DNA of 22,161 bases from assembly GCA_964419935.1 (NCBI GenBank), contig CAYQQJ010000043.1:1-22161 (forward strand), given 5' to 3'. The DNA is from CAYQQJ01 sp964419935. Lineage in GTDB: Bacteria; Pseudomonadota; Gammaproteobacteria; Pseudomonadales; Cellvibrionaceae. The first letter of the stretch is position 1. Each line of letters opens with the position of its first letter. Shown one piece after another: positions 13,558 to 21,484 of the stretch. Below the pieces are notes generated by a model. It was not told where the DNA came from. It worked only from the letters and a program-made list of their open reading frames with translations, and ran no database searches. The position numbers and the translations under genes are program-made.

Positions 13558-14901
13558 ATGTTCTTATTGAAAAACCGCGCCGAACTCCCCAGCCGGCTCA
13601 AACTCACCAACAAGGTCTCATCCCTTATGTCTGCTTCGATTCTTTTTGCCCTTGCACCGCCTGGTTCAAAGCTCAAGTCACTTTGTCACTACCCATTGCG
13701 GATTGCAGCGGCTATTGCAATCACTTTGCTTACCGCTTGTGAGCCATCGGCACCCGAGCCCAGTGCAGAATCACAGCCCAGTGCAACGTCGCAGCCACCA
13801 GAGGAGGTCAATACCGTGAAAACCCCGCTGATCATCGGAACCTACACCAGTGAAATTGACAGCAGCAGTGTTGAACCAAGTGAGGGTCTGTATTTATCAG
13901 CGGTCGATAACAGCAGTGGCCAGTTCACCCAGCCCGAGCTGCTGGCATCCATTGACAACCCGTCTTTTGTTGCGATGGATGCCGAACACCAGCGGCTTTA
14001 CGTTGCCAGTGAGAACACCGCCGGTGAACTTGCGGCTTTTCAATGGAATGCGGAGTCAAAAACGCTGGAGCTGATCAATAAGCAATCCAGCTTGGGTGCC
14101 TTCCCCTGTTATGTCGCCCTGAGCCCGGATGGCTCTCAAGTGGCCGTGGCCAACTACGGCACAGGGAATGTCGCGGTATTCAATCTGGATCCGGAGTCGG
14201 GCGCACTGCTTGATCAACCTCAGGAGCGTCAACATGCGGGGCAGGGCATCAATATCGAGCGACAGGAGGGGCCGCATGCGCACTGGGTGCAGTGGAGTTC
14301 CGATGGACACTTTTTGTATGTTGTTGATCTTGGTATTGATCGGGTAATGGGCTATCCGGTGAGCAGCGGGTCCGATGGCCAGGCCGCGGCGCTGGGTGAA
14401 GGGTTTGTCGCCTGGCAGGCGGAAGCGGGTGCAGGCCCCCGGCATTTGGTCTTTCACCCAAGTGAGCCTCTGGTTTATATCCTGAACGAGTTGAACAACA
14501 CCATTGCGGTAGCGCAAGCTGCTACAGATGGAACCTTCGCGACAGTACAAACCATCAACATGCTGCCGGAAGACTTCGCTGGCCATAGTCAGGGCGCGCA
14601 TATTGCCATCAGTGCCGATGGCAGCAATCTGTACGCTTCCAACCGTGGTCACAACAGTATCGTGGTGTTTGAAATCGCCGCCAATGGTCAACTGAGTGTT
14701 CTTCAGTGGGTCGGCACTGAAGGGGACTGGCCACGTTATTTTTCACTGTTGCCGGATGAGAGTCGCCTGATCGTCGCCAACGAACGCAGCCATAACCTGG
14801 TGGCCTTCACCATTGATGAGCAGGGCAAGCTGTCGCCGGCTGGGCAGGGTGTGCAGGTTGCGCAGCCGGTTTATGCGGCGCCTTTGTTCGAGCATCACTG
14901 A
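13558..14901 (+). CDS. Lactonase-family seven-bladed beta-propeller lipoprotein
   Basis: The mature protein matches the 6-phosphogluconolactonase-like lactonase family (Pgl/YbhE type), which opens sugar-acid lactones. It starts IIGTYTS and has repeated blades with motifs such as HPSEPLVYILNELNNTIAV and ISADGSNLYASNRGHNSIVVFEI, then GDWPRYFSLLPDESRLIVANERSHNLVAF at the end. The N-terminus carries a lipobox LLTAC with Cys61, then a Ser/Pro/Glu-rich spacer to about residue 88, so it is an anchored envelope protein rather than cytoplasmic Pgl. That location suggests extracytoplasmic lactones as substrate, or a non-enzymatic propeller. ATG 13558 starts 5 nt after the DUF3301 stop but has no ribosome site. 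ATG 13627 (Met24) has AAGG 11 nt upstream and would give a more normal lipoprotein signal. The true start is uncertain. Confidence 0.85.
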   Translation: MFLLKNRAELPSRLKLTNKVSSLMSASILFALAPPGSKLKSLCHYPLRIAAAIAITLLTACEPSAPEPSAESQPSATSQPPEEVNTVKTPLIIGTYTSEIDSSSVEPSEGLYLSAVDNSSGQFTQPELLASIDNPSFVAMDAEHQRLYVASENTAGELAAFQWNAESKTLELINKQSSLGAFPCYVALSPDGSQVAVANYGTGNVAVFNLDPESGALLDQPQERQHAGQGINIERQEGPHAHWVQWSSDGHFLYVVDLGIDRVMGYPVSSGSDGQAAALGEGFVAWQAEAGAGPRHLVFHPSEPLVYILNELNNTIAVAQAATDGTFATVQTINMLPEDFAGHSQGAHIAISADGSNLYASNRGHNSIVVFEIAANGQLSVLQWVGTEGDWPRYFSLLPDESRLIVANERSHNLVAFTIDEQGKLSPAGQGVQVAQPVYAAPLFEHH

Positions 14902-14990
14902 CGCAACCCTCAACAGGTGGCAGGAACTCTCTACAGTAGCCAGAGTCAGCAGGTTATCCGTCGAACTCATTGATCAGAAGGATAATCACC

Positions 14991-15416
14991 ATGCAAAAAT
15001 TTGCATCAGCTCACTGGCAAGGGGACCTCAAACAGGGGAAGGGCACCATCACCACGGAAAGTGGCGCGCTGAAATCCCAACCCTACGGTTTCAATACCCG
15101 GTTTGAAGGCAAGCCGGGGTCCAACCCTGAAGAGCTTATTGGTGCCGCTCACGCCGCCTGTTTCTCCATGGCCCTCTCGCAACAGCTGGGCAACGCCGGC
15201 ATGACAGCAGATTCCATTGAAACCAAAGCCACAGTCACACTGGAAAAAGAAGGCGAGGGTTTCAGCATCACGGCCGTACATCTGGACCTCAAGGCCAAAA
15301 TTCCAGGTGGTGAAAAAGCCGCTTTCGACAAAGCCGCCAACCAAGCGAAAGAAGGCTGCCCTGTCTCCAAATTGCTGAATGCGAAGATCACCCTGGGTGC
15401 GCGTTTGGAGGGGTGA
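14991..15416 (+). CDS. osmC: OsmC-type organic hydroperoxide reductase
   Basis: This 141-residue cytoplasmic peroxidase reduces organic hydroperoxides through two cysteines. Both are present: Cys57 in AAHAACFSMAL and Cys123 in EGCPVSKLL. Arg38 and Glu48 fit the family's catalytic Arg and Glu. PYGFNTRFEG and NPEELIGAAHAACF are the expected N-terminal signatures of the OsmC rather than Ohr branch. ATG 14991 follows AGAAGGA at good spacing; the longer frame from 14970 has none. The gene stands alone, downstream of the lactonase by 89 nt. Its stop codon TGA opens a heptamer repeat array, as at natB. Confidence 0.92.
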   Translation: MQKFASAHWQGDLKQGKGTITTESGALKSQPYGFNTRFEGKPGSNPEELIGAAHAACFSMALSQQLGNAGMTADSIETKATVTLEKEGEGFSITAVHLDLKAKIPGGEKAAFDKAANQAKEGCPVSKLLNAKITLGARLEG

Positions 15417-15480
15417 TGTGATTGGTGATTGGTGATTGGTGATGGGTAAATGGTAAGCGGTGAATGGCAAACGGTAGGTA
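15414..15480 (+). repeat. Heptanucleotide array starting at the osmC stop codon
   Basis: From 15419 the sequence is a 7-nt period: three TGATTGG units, TGATGGG, then degenerate units (TAAATGG, TAAGCGG and others) up to about 15474. GG is fixed at the last two positions throughout. The stop codon itself supplies the first TGA. Phase and consensus match the array after natB. Confidence 0.9.
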
Positions 15481-15536
15481 AACGGCGTGACCAATTCTTC
15501 ATGATCTGTCACCATCAACCAAATCAAAAACACAAT

Positions 15537-15568
15537 GGCGGAAGGCGCTTGACGCTTTTTCGCCCTAC
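15537..15568 (-). repeat. REP-like palindrome with GTAG head
   Basis: On the minus strand GTAG (15568-15565) is followed at once by an imperfect palindrome: GGCG, GAAG and GCG arms (15537-15547) pair with CGC, TTTT and CGCC (15553-15564) with one bulged T and G-T wobbles. This is the REP layout. It lies between two heptamer arrays facing each other. Confidence 0.6.
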
Positions 15569-15569
15569 G

Positions 15570-15595
15570 GGTCACCATTCACCATTACCACCCGC
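15570..15595 (-). repeat. Inverted heptamer array
   Basis: Read on the complement, this stretch continues the same heptamer consensus (TGAATGG, TAATGG-like units) in the opposite orientation to the array after osmC. Together with the REP it closes a symmetric composite unit of about 180 nt. Confidence 0.55.
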
Positions 15596-15648
15596 TTCAC
15601 TCATCTGGGCTAAGATAAGAACAAACGAGTGAACACAAAAGGTAAGGC

Positions 15649-16527
15649 ATGACGTACCGCGCGACACAATTCTCTGTACACACACAATTCTTCACGAGCC
15701 TACTCAAAACCCTGGTAACGGCCGCTGGAGCGTCACTCGCTCTCATGTCGAATGCCTGGGCGCTGGATATCGAGGGCATTTGGCAGCAGGGTGGTCTGGT
15801 CAAGGGGCATGTGTCTCCGGGTGCCAAAGTCGAATTTGCGGGTGAGGCGGTGCACGTCACCAAAGAAGGTAATTTTATTGTGGGCCTGGGGCGCGATGCG
15901 TCTCCCACGGTTGTACTGACGGTGACTGACGCCGCGGGCGTGACGGAAAATCACGAATTCAGTGTTCAGCAGCGCAAGTACCAGATTCAACGCATCGAAG
16001 GCGTGCAGGCCAAACATGTGACGCCGCCGGCGAGTGTCACTGCACGAATTCAGGCAGAAGCCGCGCAAGTCTGGAAGGCGCGACAGACCTTCAGCGACAG
16101 GCTGGACTTCCTCACCGCATTCGAATGGCCGCTCAAAGGCCCCATAACCGGTGTTTATGGCAGCCAGCGCTACTACAATGGCGTGCCCAGGTCGCCTCAC
16201 TATGGCGTGGATATCGCGGCCGCTACGGGTACGCCGGTTACCGCCCCTGCGGCGGGGGTCGTTTCTCTGGCCCATGACGATATGTACTACTCGGGCGGCA
16301 CGCTGATCCTGGATCATGGCTATGGCTTGTTCTCGACCTTTATTCATTTGCACAAGATTTTGGTGGAACCTGGTCAGCAGGTTGAACAAGGTCAGTTAAT
16401 TGCCGAGGTCGGCGCCAGTGGCAGAGCCACAGGCCCGCACCTGGATTGGCGTTTGAACTGGTTCAGCGAGCGGCTGGACCCGCAATTGCTGATGGCGGGG
16501 CAGGACACTGCAGCCGCGGCCAACTGA
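15649..16527 (+). CDS. M23-family metallopeptidase (LytM/lysostaphin-type), exported
   Basis: This 292-residue protein has a signal peptide ending AWA (cleavage near 38), a beta-rich N-terminal region of about 100 residues and a C-terminal M23 domain. Zinc ligands are all present: His184 and Asp188 in HYGVD, and His235 in FIHLHK (with His233), while HLDWR (264-268) adds the last active-site His. It should therefore be an active endopeptidase cutting peptide cross-bridges of peptidoglycan in the periplasm. The typical motif GPITGVYGSQRYYNG (164-178) precedes the domain. TAAGG stands four bases upstream of ATG 15649. It is not close to other cell-wall genes; its upstream gap is filled by repeats. 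Confidence 0.92.
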   Translation: MTYRATQFSVHTQFFTSLLKTLVTAAGASLALMSNAWALDIEGIWQQGGLVKGHVSPGAKVEFAGEAVHVTKEGNFIVGLGRDASPTVVLTVTDAAGVTENHEFSVQQRKYQIQRIEGVQAKHVTPPASVTARIQAEAAQVWKARQTFSDRLDFLTAFEWPLKGPITGVYGSQRYYNGVPRSPHYGVDIAAATGTPVTAPAAGVVSLAHDDMYYSGGTLILDHGYGLFSTFIHLHKILVEPGQQVEQGQLIAEVGASGRATGPHLDWRLNWFSERLDPQLLMAGQDTAAAAN

Positions 16528-16641
16528 TCCTGCTCTCCGTACGGGAGACAGCCGCCAGCGATGGGTGTAAGATTCGCCGTTCAAGCGGGAGTCCGGGTTG
16601 CGGCTCCCTGACGTATCAGCGCCCGGAGGCTAACAAAGTCA

Positions 16642-16857
16642 ATGATCGACAAGAAATTGCTCAGTATTCTGGTCTGTCCCGTCAGCAAAGCTCCGCTGAT
16701 CTGGGATCCCGATAACCACGAACTCGTCTGCCTGGCCAGTGGCCTTGCCTACCCGGTGAGAGATGACATTCCGGTTATGCTGGAAAACGAAGCGCGGGAG
16801 ATTACTCTTCAGGAAAAGGAAAAGTTCGCGGCCAAGCAACCGACGGTAAAGTCCTGA
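16642..16857 (+). CDS. Trm112-family protein (YcaR-like)
   Basis: This 71-residue protein belongs to the Trm112/UPF0434 family, whose eukaryotic member is a zinc-binding partner of methyltransferases; in bacteria the role is unproven. The sequence LLSILVCPVSKAPL, then ELVCLASGLAYPVRDDIPVML, is diagnostic. Only Cys12 and Cys30 remain: the second Cys of the usual CPxC pair is Ser15, so a standard zinc site is probably lost. GGAGG at 16625-16629 is about 12 nt from ATG 16642, which is long but plausible. In many genomes the gene lies beside kdsB or lpxK; neither is here. Confidence 0.9.
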   Translation: MIDKKLLSILVCPVSKAPLIWDPDNHELVCLASGLAYPVRDDIPVMLENEAREITLQEKEKFAAKQPTVKS

Positions 16858-16892
16858 TCAACTGAGCCTCGGGCCTTTAACGGCGACCCCTC

Positions 16893-16926
16893 TTACCCCC
16901 AAATCCCTATCCCGAACCCTAATCCG
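16893..16926 (+). repeat. Degenerate hexamer tract upstream of the HIT gene
   Basis: The tract reads as C-rich hexamers of the type AATCCC, TATCCC, GAACCC, TAATCC, related to the repeat inside the hydrolase gene. It ends 7 nt before the AAGGAG ribosome site of the HIT gene. Confidence 0.6.
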
Positions 16927-16946
16927 AAAGAAAAGGAGTGAGTGTC

Positions 16947-17297
16947 ATGGCGGAGAAAAGCATATTTTCCAAGATTATGGACGGCGATATTCCGGCTGAA
17001 ATTGTCTACGAAGACAGTGACTGCATCGCCATCAACGACATATCGCCCAAAGCGCCGGTCCATGTGCTGATCATTCCCCGTAAGCCCATTGCACGCCTTG
17101 CGGATGCCACGGACGACGACCGGGCCCTGCTCGGACAGCTCATGCTCAAAGTGGGGGACATCGCCCGTCAACTGGGGGTGGAGGACGCGTTTCGGCTGGT
17201 GGTCAACAACGGTGAGCAGGCCGGACAGACGGTGTTTCATCTGCATTTGCACCTGTTGGCAGACAAGACCTTTACGGAAGGCGATCTAGGTATGTAA
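16947..17297 (+). CDS. hinT: HIT-family purine nucleoside phosphoramidase (HinT-like)
   Basis: This 116-residue HIT-domain protein hydrolyses purine nucleoside phosphoramidates and adenylated lysine. The triad motif is FHLHLHLL, with His98, His100 (expected nucleophile) and His102. Other family landmarks are IFSKIMDGDIPAEIVYEDSD at the N-terminus and HVLIIPRKPIA (39-49) and VNNGEQAGQTV before the triad. ATG 16947 has AAGGAG (16933-16938) eight bases upstream; the GTG at 16938 overlaps that site and is unlikely. The stop is followed within 10 nt by the alaS promoter region. HinT acts on aminoacyl-adenylate by-products of tRNA synthetases, so its place directly before alaS fits functionally. 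Confidence 0.93.
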   Translation: MAEKSIFSKIMDGDIPAEIVYEDSDCIAINDISPKAPVHVLIIPRKPIARLADATDDDRALLGQLMLKVGDIARQLGVEDAFRLVVNNGEQAGQTVFHLHLHLLADKTFTEGDLGM

Positions 17298-17305
17298 CAG
17301 CGATT

Positions 17306-17334
17306 TAGACGCCCGGCCCGAATCCTTTTATACT
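17306..17334 (+). promoter_or_regulatory. Candidate sigma-70 promoter for alaS
   Basis: TAGACG (17306-17311) and TATACT (17329-17334) are separated by 17 nt, matching the -35 and -10 consensus at four and five positions. Transcription would start near 17341 and leave a leader of about 110 nt before alaS. Confidence 0.55.
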
Positions 17335-17380
17335 GTCGCACCTTTGTATTACGTCCATTGAACACACATTCTAATTATCT

Positions 17381-17408
17381 GAGATCGGGCCCAGTCGGGC
17401 CCGATCTC
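17381..17408 (+). promoter_or_regulatory. Perfect 12-bp hairpin in the alaS leader
   Basis: GAGATCGGGCCC (17381-17392) pairs perfectly with GGGCCCGATCTC (17397-17408) around the 4-nt loop AGTC, 45 nt before the alaS start. No T-run follows, so it is a poor terminator. As it lies downstream of the predicted start site it would form in the mRNA leader. E. coli AlaRS represses its own gene through a palindrome near the start site, so an autoregulatory role is possible but untested. Confidence 0.55.
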
Positions 17409-17452
17409 CGTTTACGAAACCTTGATGAACCGAACGAGCAGGCAACCAACAT

Positions 17453-20041
17453 ATGAAAAGCGCTGAATTACGCAATGCCTTTCTGGAGTATTTTGAAAAA
17501 CAGGGCCATACCCGGGTTCCCAGCAGCTCCCTGGTGCCGGGTAACGACCCGACCTTGTTGTTCACCAACGCAGGCATGGTGCAGTTCAAAGATGTGTTCA
17601 TCGGCAAGGACCAACGGTCCTACAGCCGCGCCACCAGCTCCCAGCGCTGCGTACGTGCCGGCGGTAAACACAACGACCTGGAAAACGTCGGCTACACCGC
17701 GCGTCACCACACTTTTTTCGAAATGCTCGGCAACTTCAGTTTTGGCGACTACTTCAAACGCGATGCCATCCGTTTCGCATGGGAGTTTCTCACCCAGGTT
17801 CTGGGCCTGCCTCCCGAGCGACTCTGGGTCACAGTGCACGTTTCCGACGATGAAGCGGCCGACATCTGGTTAAAAGAAGTCGGCGTCAGCGCCGAGCGCT
17901 TTTCCCGCTTGGACGAAGACAACTTCTGGCAAATGGGCGATACCGGCCCCTGTGGCCCCAGTTCCGAGATCTTCTATGACCACGGGGCCGACGTGCCCGG
18001 CGGCCCGCCCGGCAGTGAAAATGACGACCTCGACCGCTACATCGAAATCTGGAACCTGGTGTTCATGCAGTTCGAGCGGCAGAACGACGGCTCGCTCATT
18101 CCCCTGCCAAAGCCCTCGGTGGACACCGGAATGGGCCTGGAGCGCATTGCAGCCGTGATGCAGAAGGTCCATACCAACTACGAGATTGACCTGTTTCAGG
18201 CGCTGCTCCAGGCCGCAGCTCGGGCAACCGGCACCACGGATATGGAAAACAAGTCCCTGCGGGTGATTGCGGACCATATCCGTTCCTGCGCCTTTTTGAT
18301 CACCGATGGTGTGTTGCCGTCGAACGAGGGCCGCGGTTACGTGCTGCGTCGCATCATTCGCCGCGCGGTCCGCCACGGTCACCAACTGGGTAAGACTCAA
18401 CCGTTTTTCCACACACTGGTACCGGCCCTGGTCGAGCAGATGGGTGAGGCCTATCCGGAGCTTGCGGCCGCACAAGCCCAGGTCAGCCGGGTGCTGCTGG
18501 CGGAAGAGGAGCAATTTGCCAAGACTCTGGACAAGGGCATGGCCGTGCTGGAAGACAAGCTGGCGAACCTCAAGGGCCGACAAATCCCCGGTGATGTCAT
18601 CTTCACGCTCTATGACACTTACGGCTTCCCGGTGGATCTGACCAACGACATAGCGCGGGAAAAAGATCTCACACTGGATATGGATGGCTATGAAGCCCTG
18701 ATGGACGAACAGCGTCAGCGAGCCCGCGCTGCCGGCAGCTTCAAACTGGATTACACCGCAGGGCTGGACGTTTCCGGCACCACGGATTTCAGTGGCTACC
18801 ACAATCTGGAAGATCAGGGACGGGTGGTTGCCATCATTCGTGACAATCAGCTGGTGGATAGCCTTGGCGAAGGCGAACAGGGCGTGGTTGTACTGGATCG
18901 CACCCCGTTTTACGCCGAATCCGGTGGCCAGGTGGGTGACACCGGTTATCTTGAAGCTGAGGGGCTGCGTTTCGAAGTGAGAGACTGCCGCAAAGATGGC
19001 AGTAACCACCTGCACATTGGCTGTCTGCTGCACGGCAACCTCAAAACCGGCGACATGCTGGATGCCCGGGTCGACAGCCACGTCCGTCAGGCCACCGCTC
19101 TCAATCATTCCGCCACCCATCTGTTGCACGCAGCGCTGCGTCAGATACTGGGCGAGCACGTGGTGCAGAAGGGGTCCCTGGTGGATTCCGAGCGCCTGCG
19201 CTTCGACTTTGCCAACCCTGAAGCCGTTAAACCGGAGCAATTGCACCAGATCGAAGCCCTGGTCAACGAGCAGATACGTGGCAACAGCGCCGTGCGCACG
19301 GAGCTTTGCGACATGGAAACCGCCAAAGCGAAAGGTGCCATGGCGCTGTTCGGTGAAAAATACGGCAGCGAAGTGCGCGTCCTGACTATGGGTGACGGAT
19401 TTTCCGTTGAGCTTTGCGGCGGCACCCATGTCGAGCGCACCGGCGATATCGGCCTGTTCCGGATCACCTCGGAGGCGGGAATTGCCTCTGGCATACGTCG
19501 CATCGAAGCGGTAACCGGTGCCGGCGCACTGCACTTGTTCGATCAGACGCAGAATTCCCTGCTCGCAGCAGCGCGGTTGTTGAAAACTTCGCCGGACTCA
19601 CTGGCAGAGAAACTGGAAGGCCTGGTGGCCCAGAATCGTCAGCTTGAGAAGGAACTGGCCGGCCTCAAGAGCAAACTGGCGGCCTCGTCCGTGGAAGACT
19701 GGCTGAAGGAAGCCCAGGATATCCGCGGCATCAAGCTGCTGGTCAAAACGCTGGATGGTGTCGATGCCAAGTCCCTGCGGGATATGGTGGATCAACTGAA
19801 GAACAAATTGGGCACCTCCGCGGTATTGTTGGCGGCCATCAATGACGGAAAAGTTGCTCTAGCAGCGGGAGTCAGCAGTGACGCGACCGACAGAGTCAAA
19901 GCGGGCGACATGGTGCGGTCTGTTGCGGAGCAAATCGGCGGCAAAGGCGGTGGTCGCGCCGATATGGCCCAGGGTGGCGGTACCGACGTGGAGGCATTGC
20001 CTGCGGCTCTGGCCACGTTGACTGAACAATTGGTCAGTTGA
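17453..20041 (+). CDS. alaS: Alanine-tRNA ligase
   Basis: AlaRS charges tRNA-Ala in the cytoplasm. At 862 residues it is full length (E. coli 876). The N-terminal class II catalytic core includes PSSSLVPGNDPTLLFTNAGM and RCVRAGGKHNDLENVGYTARH. The tRNA-recognition part contains RGYVLRRIIRRAVRHG. The editing domain has its zinc motif HSATH (His552, His556) and CGGTH (Cys655, His659), so it should clear Ser and Gly. The C-Ala domain ends with the Gly-rich GGKGGGRADMAQGGG. The start at 17453 begins MKSAELRNAFLEYFEKQGH, the universal N-terminus; the ribosome site is weak (GCAGG about 15 nt upstream). It heads the alaS-lysC-csrA block, and a leader hairpin may control it. Confidence 0.99.
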   Translation: MKSAELRNAFLEYFEKQGHTRVPSSSLVPGNDPTLLFTNAGMVQFKDVFIGKDQRSYSRATSSQRCVRAGGKHNDLENVGYTARHHTFFEMLGNFSFGDYFKRDAIRFAWEFLTQVLGLPPERLWVTVHVSDDEAADIWLKEVGVSAERFSRLDEDNFWQMGDTGPCGPSSEIFYDHGADVPGGPPGSENDDLDRYIEIWNLVFMQFERQNDGSLIPLPKPSVDTGMGLERIAAVMQKVHTNYEIDLFQALLQAAARATGTTDMENKSLRVIADHIRSCAFLITDGVLPSNEGRGYVLRRIIRRAVRHGHQLGKTQPFFHTLVPALVEQMGEAYPELAAAQAQVSRVLLAEEEQFAKTLDKGMAVLEDKLANLKGRQIPGDVIFTLYDTYGFPVDLTNDIAREKDLTLDMDGYEALMDEQRQRARAAGSFKLDYTAGLDVSGTTDFSGYHNLEDQGRVVAIIRDNQLVDSLGEGEQGVVVLDRTPFYAESGGQVGDTGYLEAEGLRFEVRDCRKDGSNHLHIGCLLHGNLKTGDMLDARVDSHVRQATALNHSATHLLHAALRQILGEHVVQKGSLVDSERLRFDFANPEAVKPEQLHQIEALVNEQIRGNSAVRTELCDMETAKAKGAMALFGEKYGSEVRVLTMGDGFSVELCGGTHVERTGDIGLFRITSEAGIASGIRRIEAVTGAGALHLFDQTQNSLLAAARLLKTSPDSLAEKLEGLVAQNRQLEKELAGLKSKLAASSVEDWLKEAQDIRGIKLLVKTLDGVDAKSLRDMVDQLKNKLGTSAVLLAAINDGKVALAAGVSSDATDRVKAGDMVRSVAEQIGGKGGGRADMAQGGGTDVEALPAALATLTEQLVS

Positions 20042-20196
20042 ACAGAAACAAGGTGTTGCGTCCTCGCTTCACCCGAATGGGTGTAATAACAGTTAACATT
20101 CCTTATTTTTTAGTGTTTAATTGGCGCCCTTTTTAATGTAAGTGTACTGATCAGTTGGTGCGCTTGGGTAAAATTACAGCAGGAACTTGTCGGTTA
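20042..20196. other. alaS-lysC spacer without riboswitch
   Basis: This 155-nt spacer is too short for a complete lysine riboswitch plus terminator, and no long paired structure was seen. A CACCCG/TGGGTG stem near 20070-20084 is short. T-rich stretches at 20102-20111 and 20129-20134 are not preceded by a strong hairpin. Confidence 0.4.
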
Positions 20197-21429
20197 ATGA
20201 GCTTATTCGTTCAAAAATTTGGCGGCACATCGGTAGGGACTACCGAACGCATTGCGGCTGTGGCTGATAAAGTGGCCCAATTTCGCCAGCAGGGCCACGA
20301 CATAGTCGTCGTGGTTTCGGCAATGAGCGGCGAGACCAACCGTCTGATTGCACTGGCGAAGGAAATGCAGGAGGTCCCCGAGCCCCGCGAGATGGATGTG
20401 TTGCTGTCCACTGGAGAGCAGGTCACCATCGCGCTCTTGTGCATGGCGCTTAAAAAGCGTGGTTATGACGCCCGGTCCTACACCGGAGCGCAGGTTAAAA
20501 TTCTGACCGACAGCGCCCATACCAAGGCGCGCATTCAGCAGATTGACACTGACGCCATGCGCGAAGACCTGGACCAGGGTCGCGTTGTGGTGGTGGCCGG
20601 TTTTCAGGGTATGGACGAGAACGGCAATATCACCACTCTGGGCCGAGGCGGCTCTGACACGACAGGCGTGGCGCTTGCGGCAGCATTGAAGGCTGACGAA
20701 TGCCAGATCTACACCGACGTTGATGGTGTCTACACGACGGATCCCCGCGTGGTTGATGGCGCCCGGCGGCTGGATCGCATTACATTTGAAGAAATGCTGG
20801 AAATGGCCAGCCTTGGCTCCAAAGTGCTGCAGATTCGCGCCGTGGAGTTTGCCGGCAAATATAACGTGCCGTTGCGGGTGCTTTCGACCTTTGGGGACGG
20901 CCCGGGCACCTTGATTACCCTCGATGAGGAAGACAGAACTATGGAACAACCTGTTGTATCCGGCATTGCATTCAGTCGCGACGAAGCGAAACTGTCCGTG
21001 CGCGATATTCCTGATATTCCGGGCATGGCCTCAAAAATACTTTCACCGGTGGGTGACGCCAATATTGAAGTGGACGTCATAGTGCAGAACTCCAGTGGTG
21101 ATGGCAGCAATGACCTGACATTTACCGTGGGCCGCAACGATGTAACGAAAGCCAAAGGCGTGCTGGAAAAGGTTATCGCAGAAATTGGTTCCGGCCAGGT
21201 CAGCACGGACGACAAGATCGCCAAGGTGTCTATTGTTGGTGTGGGCATGCGTTCTCACGCGGGTGTGGCCTCAACAATGTTCAAGGCTCTGGCTGCGGAA
21301 AACATCAACATACTGATGATCACTACATCGGAAATCAAGATTTCGGTGATCATCGATGAACGCTACCTGGAGCTGGCCGTACGCAGTTTGCACTCTGCTT
21401 TCGGCCTGGATGCAGTAGAACAAATTTAA
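20197..21429 (+). CDS. lysC: Aspartate kinase, lysine-sensitive type
   Basis: Aspartokinase makes aspartyl phosphate, the first step toward lysine, methionine, threonine and diaminopimelate. The 410-residue protein has the N-terminal kinase domain with KFGGTS (7-12), STGEQV, and GRGGSDTTGVALAAALKA, and two C-terminal ACT domains (about 265-405) with DIPDIPGMASKILSPV and VGVGMRSHAGVASTMFKALAAENINI, which bind feedback inhibitors. This is the monofunctional alpha/beta-type enzyme. ATG 20197 gives the standard MSLFVQKFGGTS; AGGA lies 12 nt upstream, which is long. The frame continues upstream to 20155, but the extra residues are not typical of the family. An internal ATG at 20941 has its own ribosome site and could produce a beta subunit. 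Confidence 0.98.
   Translation: MSLFVQKFGGTSVGTTERIAAVADKVAQFRQQGHDIVVVVSAMSGETNRLIALAKEMQEVPEPREMDVLLSTGEQVTIALLCMALKKRGYDARSYTGAQVKILTDSAHTKARIQQIDTDAMREDLDQGRVVVVAGFQGMDENGNITTLGRGGSDTTGVALAAALKADECQIYTDVDGVYTTDPRVVDGARRLDRITFEEMLEMASLGSKVLQIRAVEFAGKYNVPLRVLSTFGDGPGTLITLDEEDRTMEQPVVSGIAFSRDEAKLSVRDIPDIPGMASKILSPVGDANIEVDVIVQNSSGDGSNDLTFTVGRNDVTKAKGVLEKVIAEIGSGQVSTDDKIAKVSIVGVGMRSHAGVASTMFKALAAENINILMITTSEIKISVIIDERYLELAVRSLHSAFGLDAVEQI
20926..20943 (+). promoter_or_regulatory. Internal ribosome site and start inside lysC
   Basis: GAGGA (20926-20930) precedes ATG 20941 by ten bases, in the lysC frame at Met249. Translation from it would give a 162-residue protein with just the two ACT domains, the size and content of the beta subunit of alpha2-beta2 aspartokinases described in Bacillus and Corynebacterium. 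Confidence 0.4.
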
Positions 21430-21484
21430 CGCCACGGATTATTGCGCCGGTGACATATATGGTCTTTAATCCCTGTGGAAATTT

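Noticed and set aside
17870..19534. Long minus-strand open frame of 554 codons
   Set aside because: It lies entirely within alaS on the opposite strand, has no ribosome site and only reflects codon bias of alaS.
20042..20196. Lysine riboswitch upstream of lysC
   Set aside because: The spacer is too short and lacks the multi-helix core and a terminator.
20203..20949. Minus-strand 248-codon frame inside lysC
   Set aside because: Shadow of lysC; composition and lack of a ribosome site argue against it.
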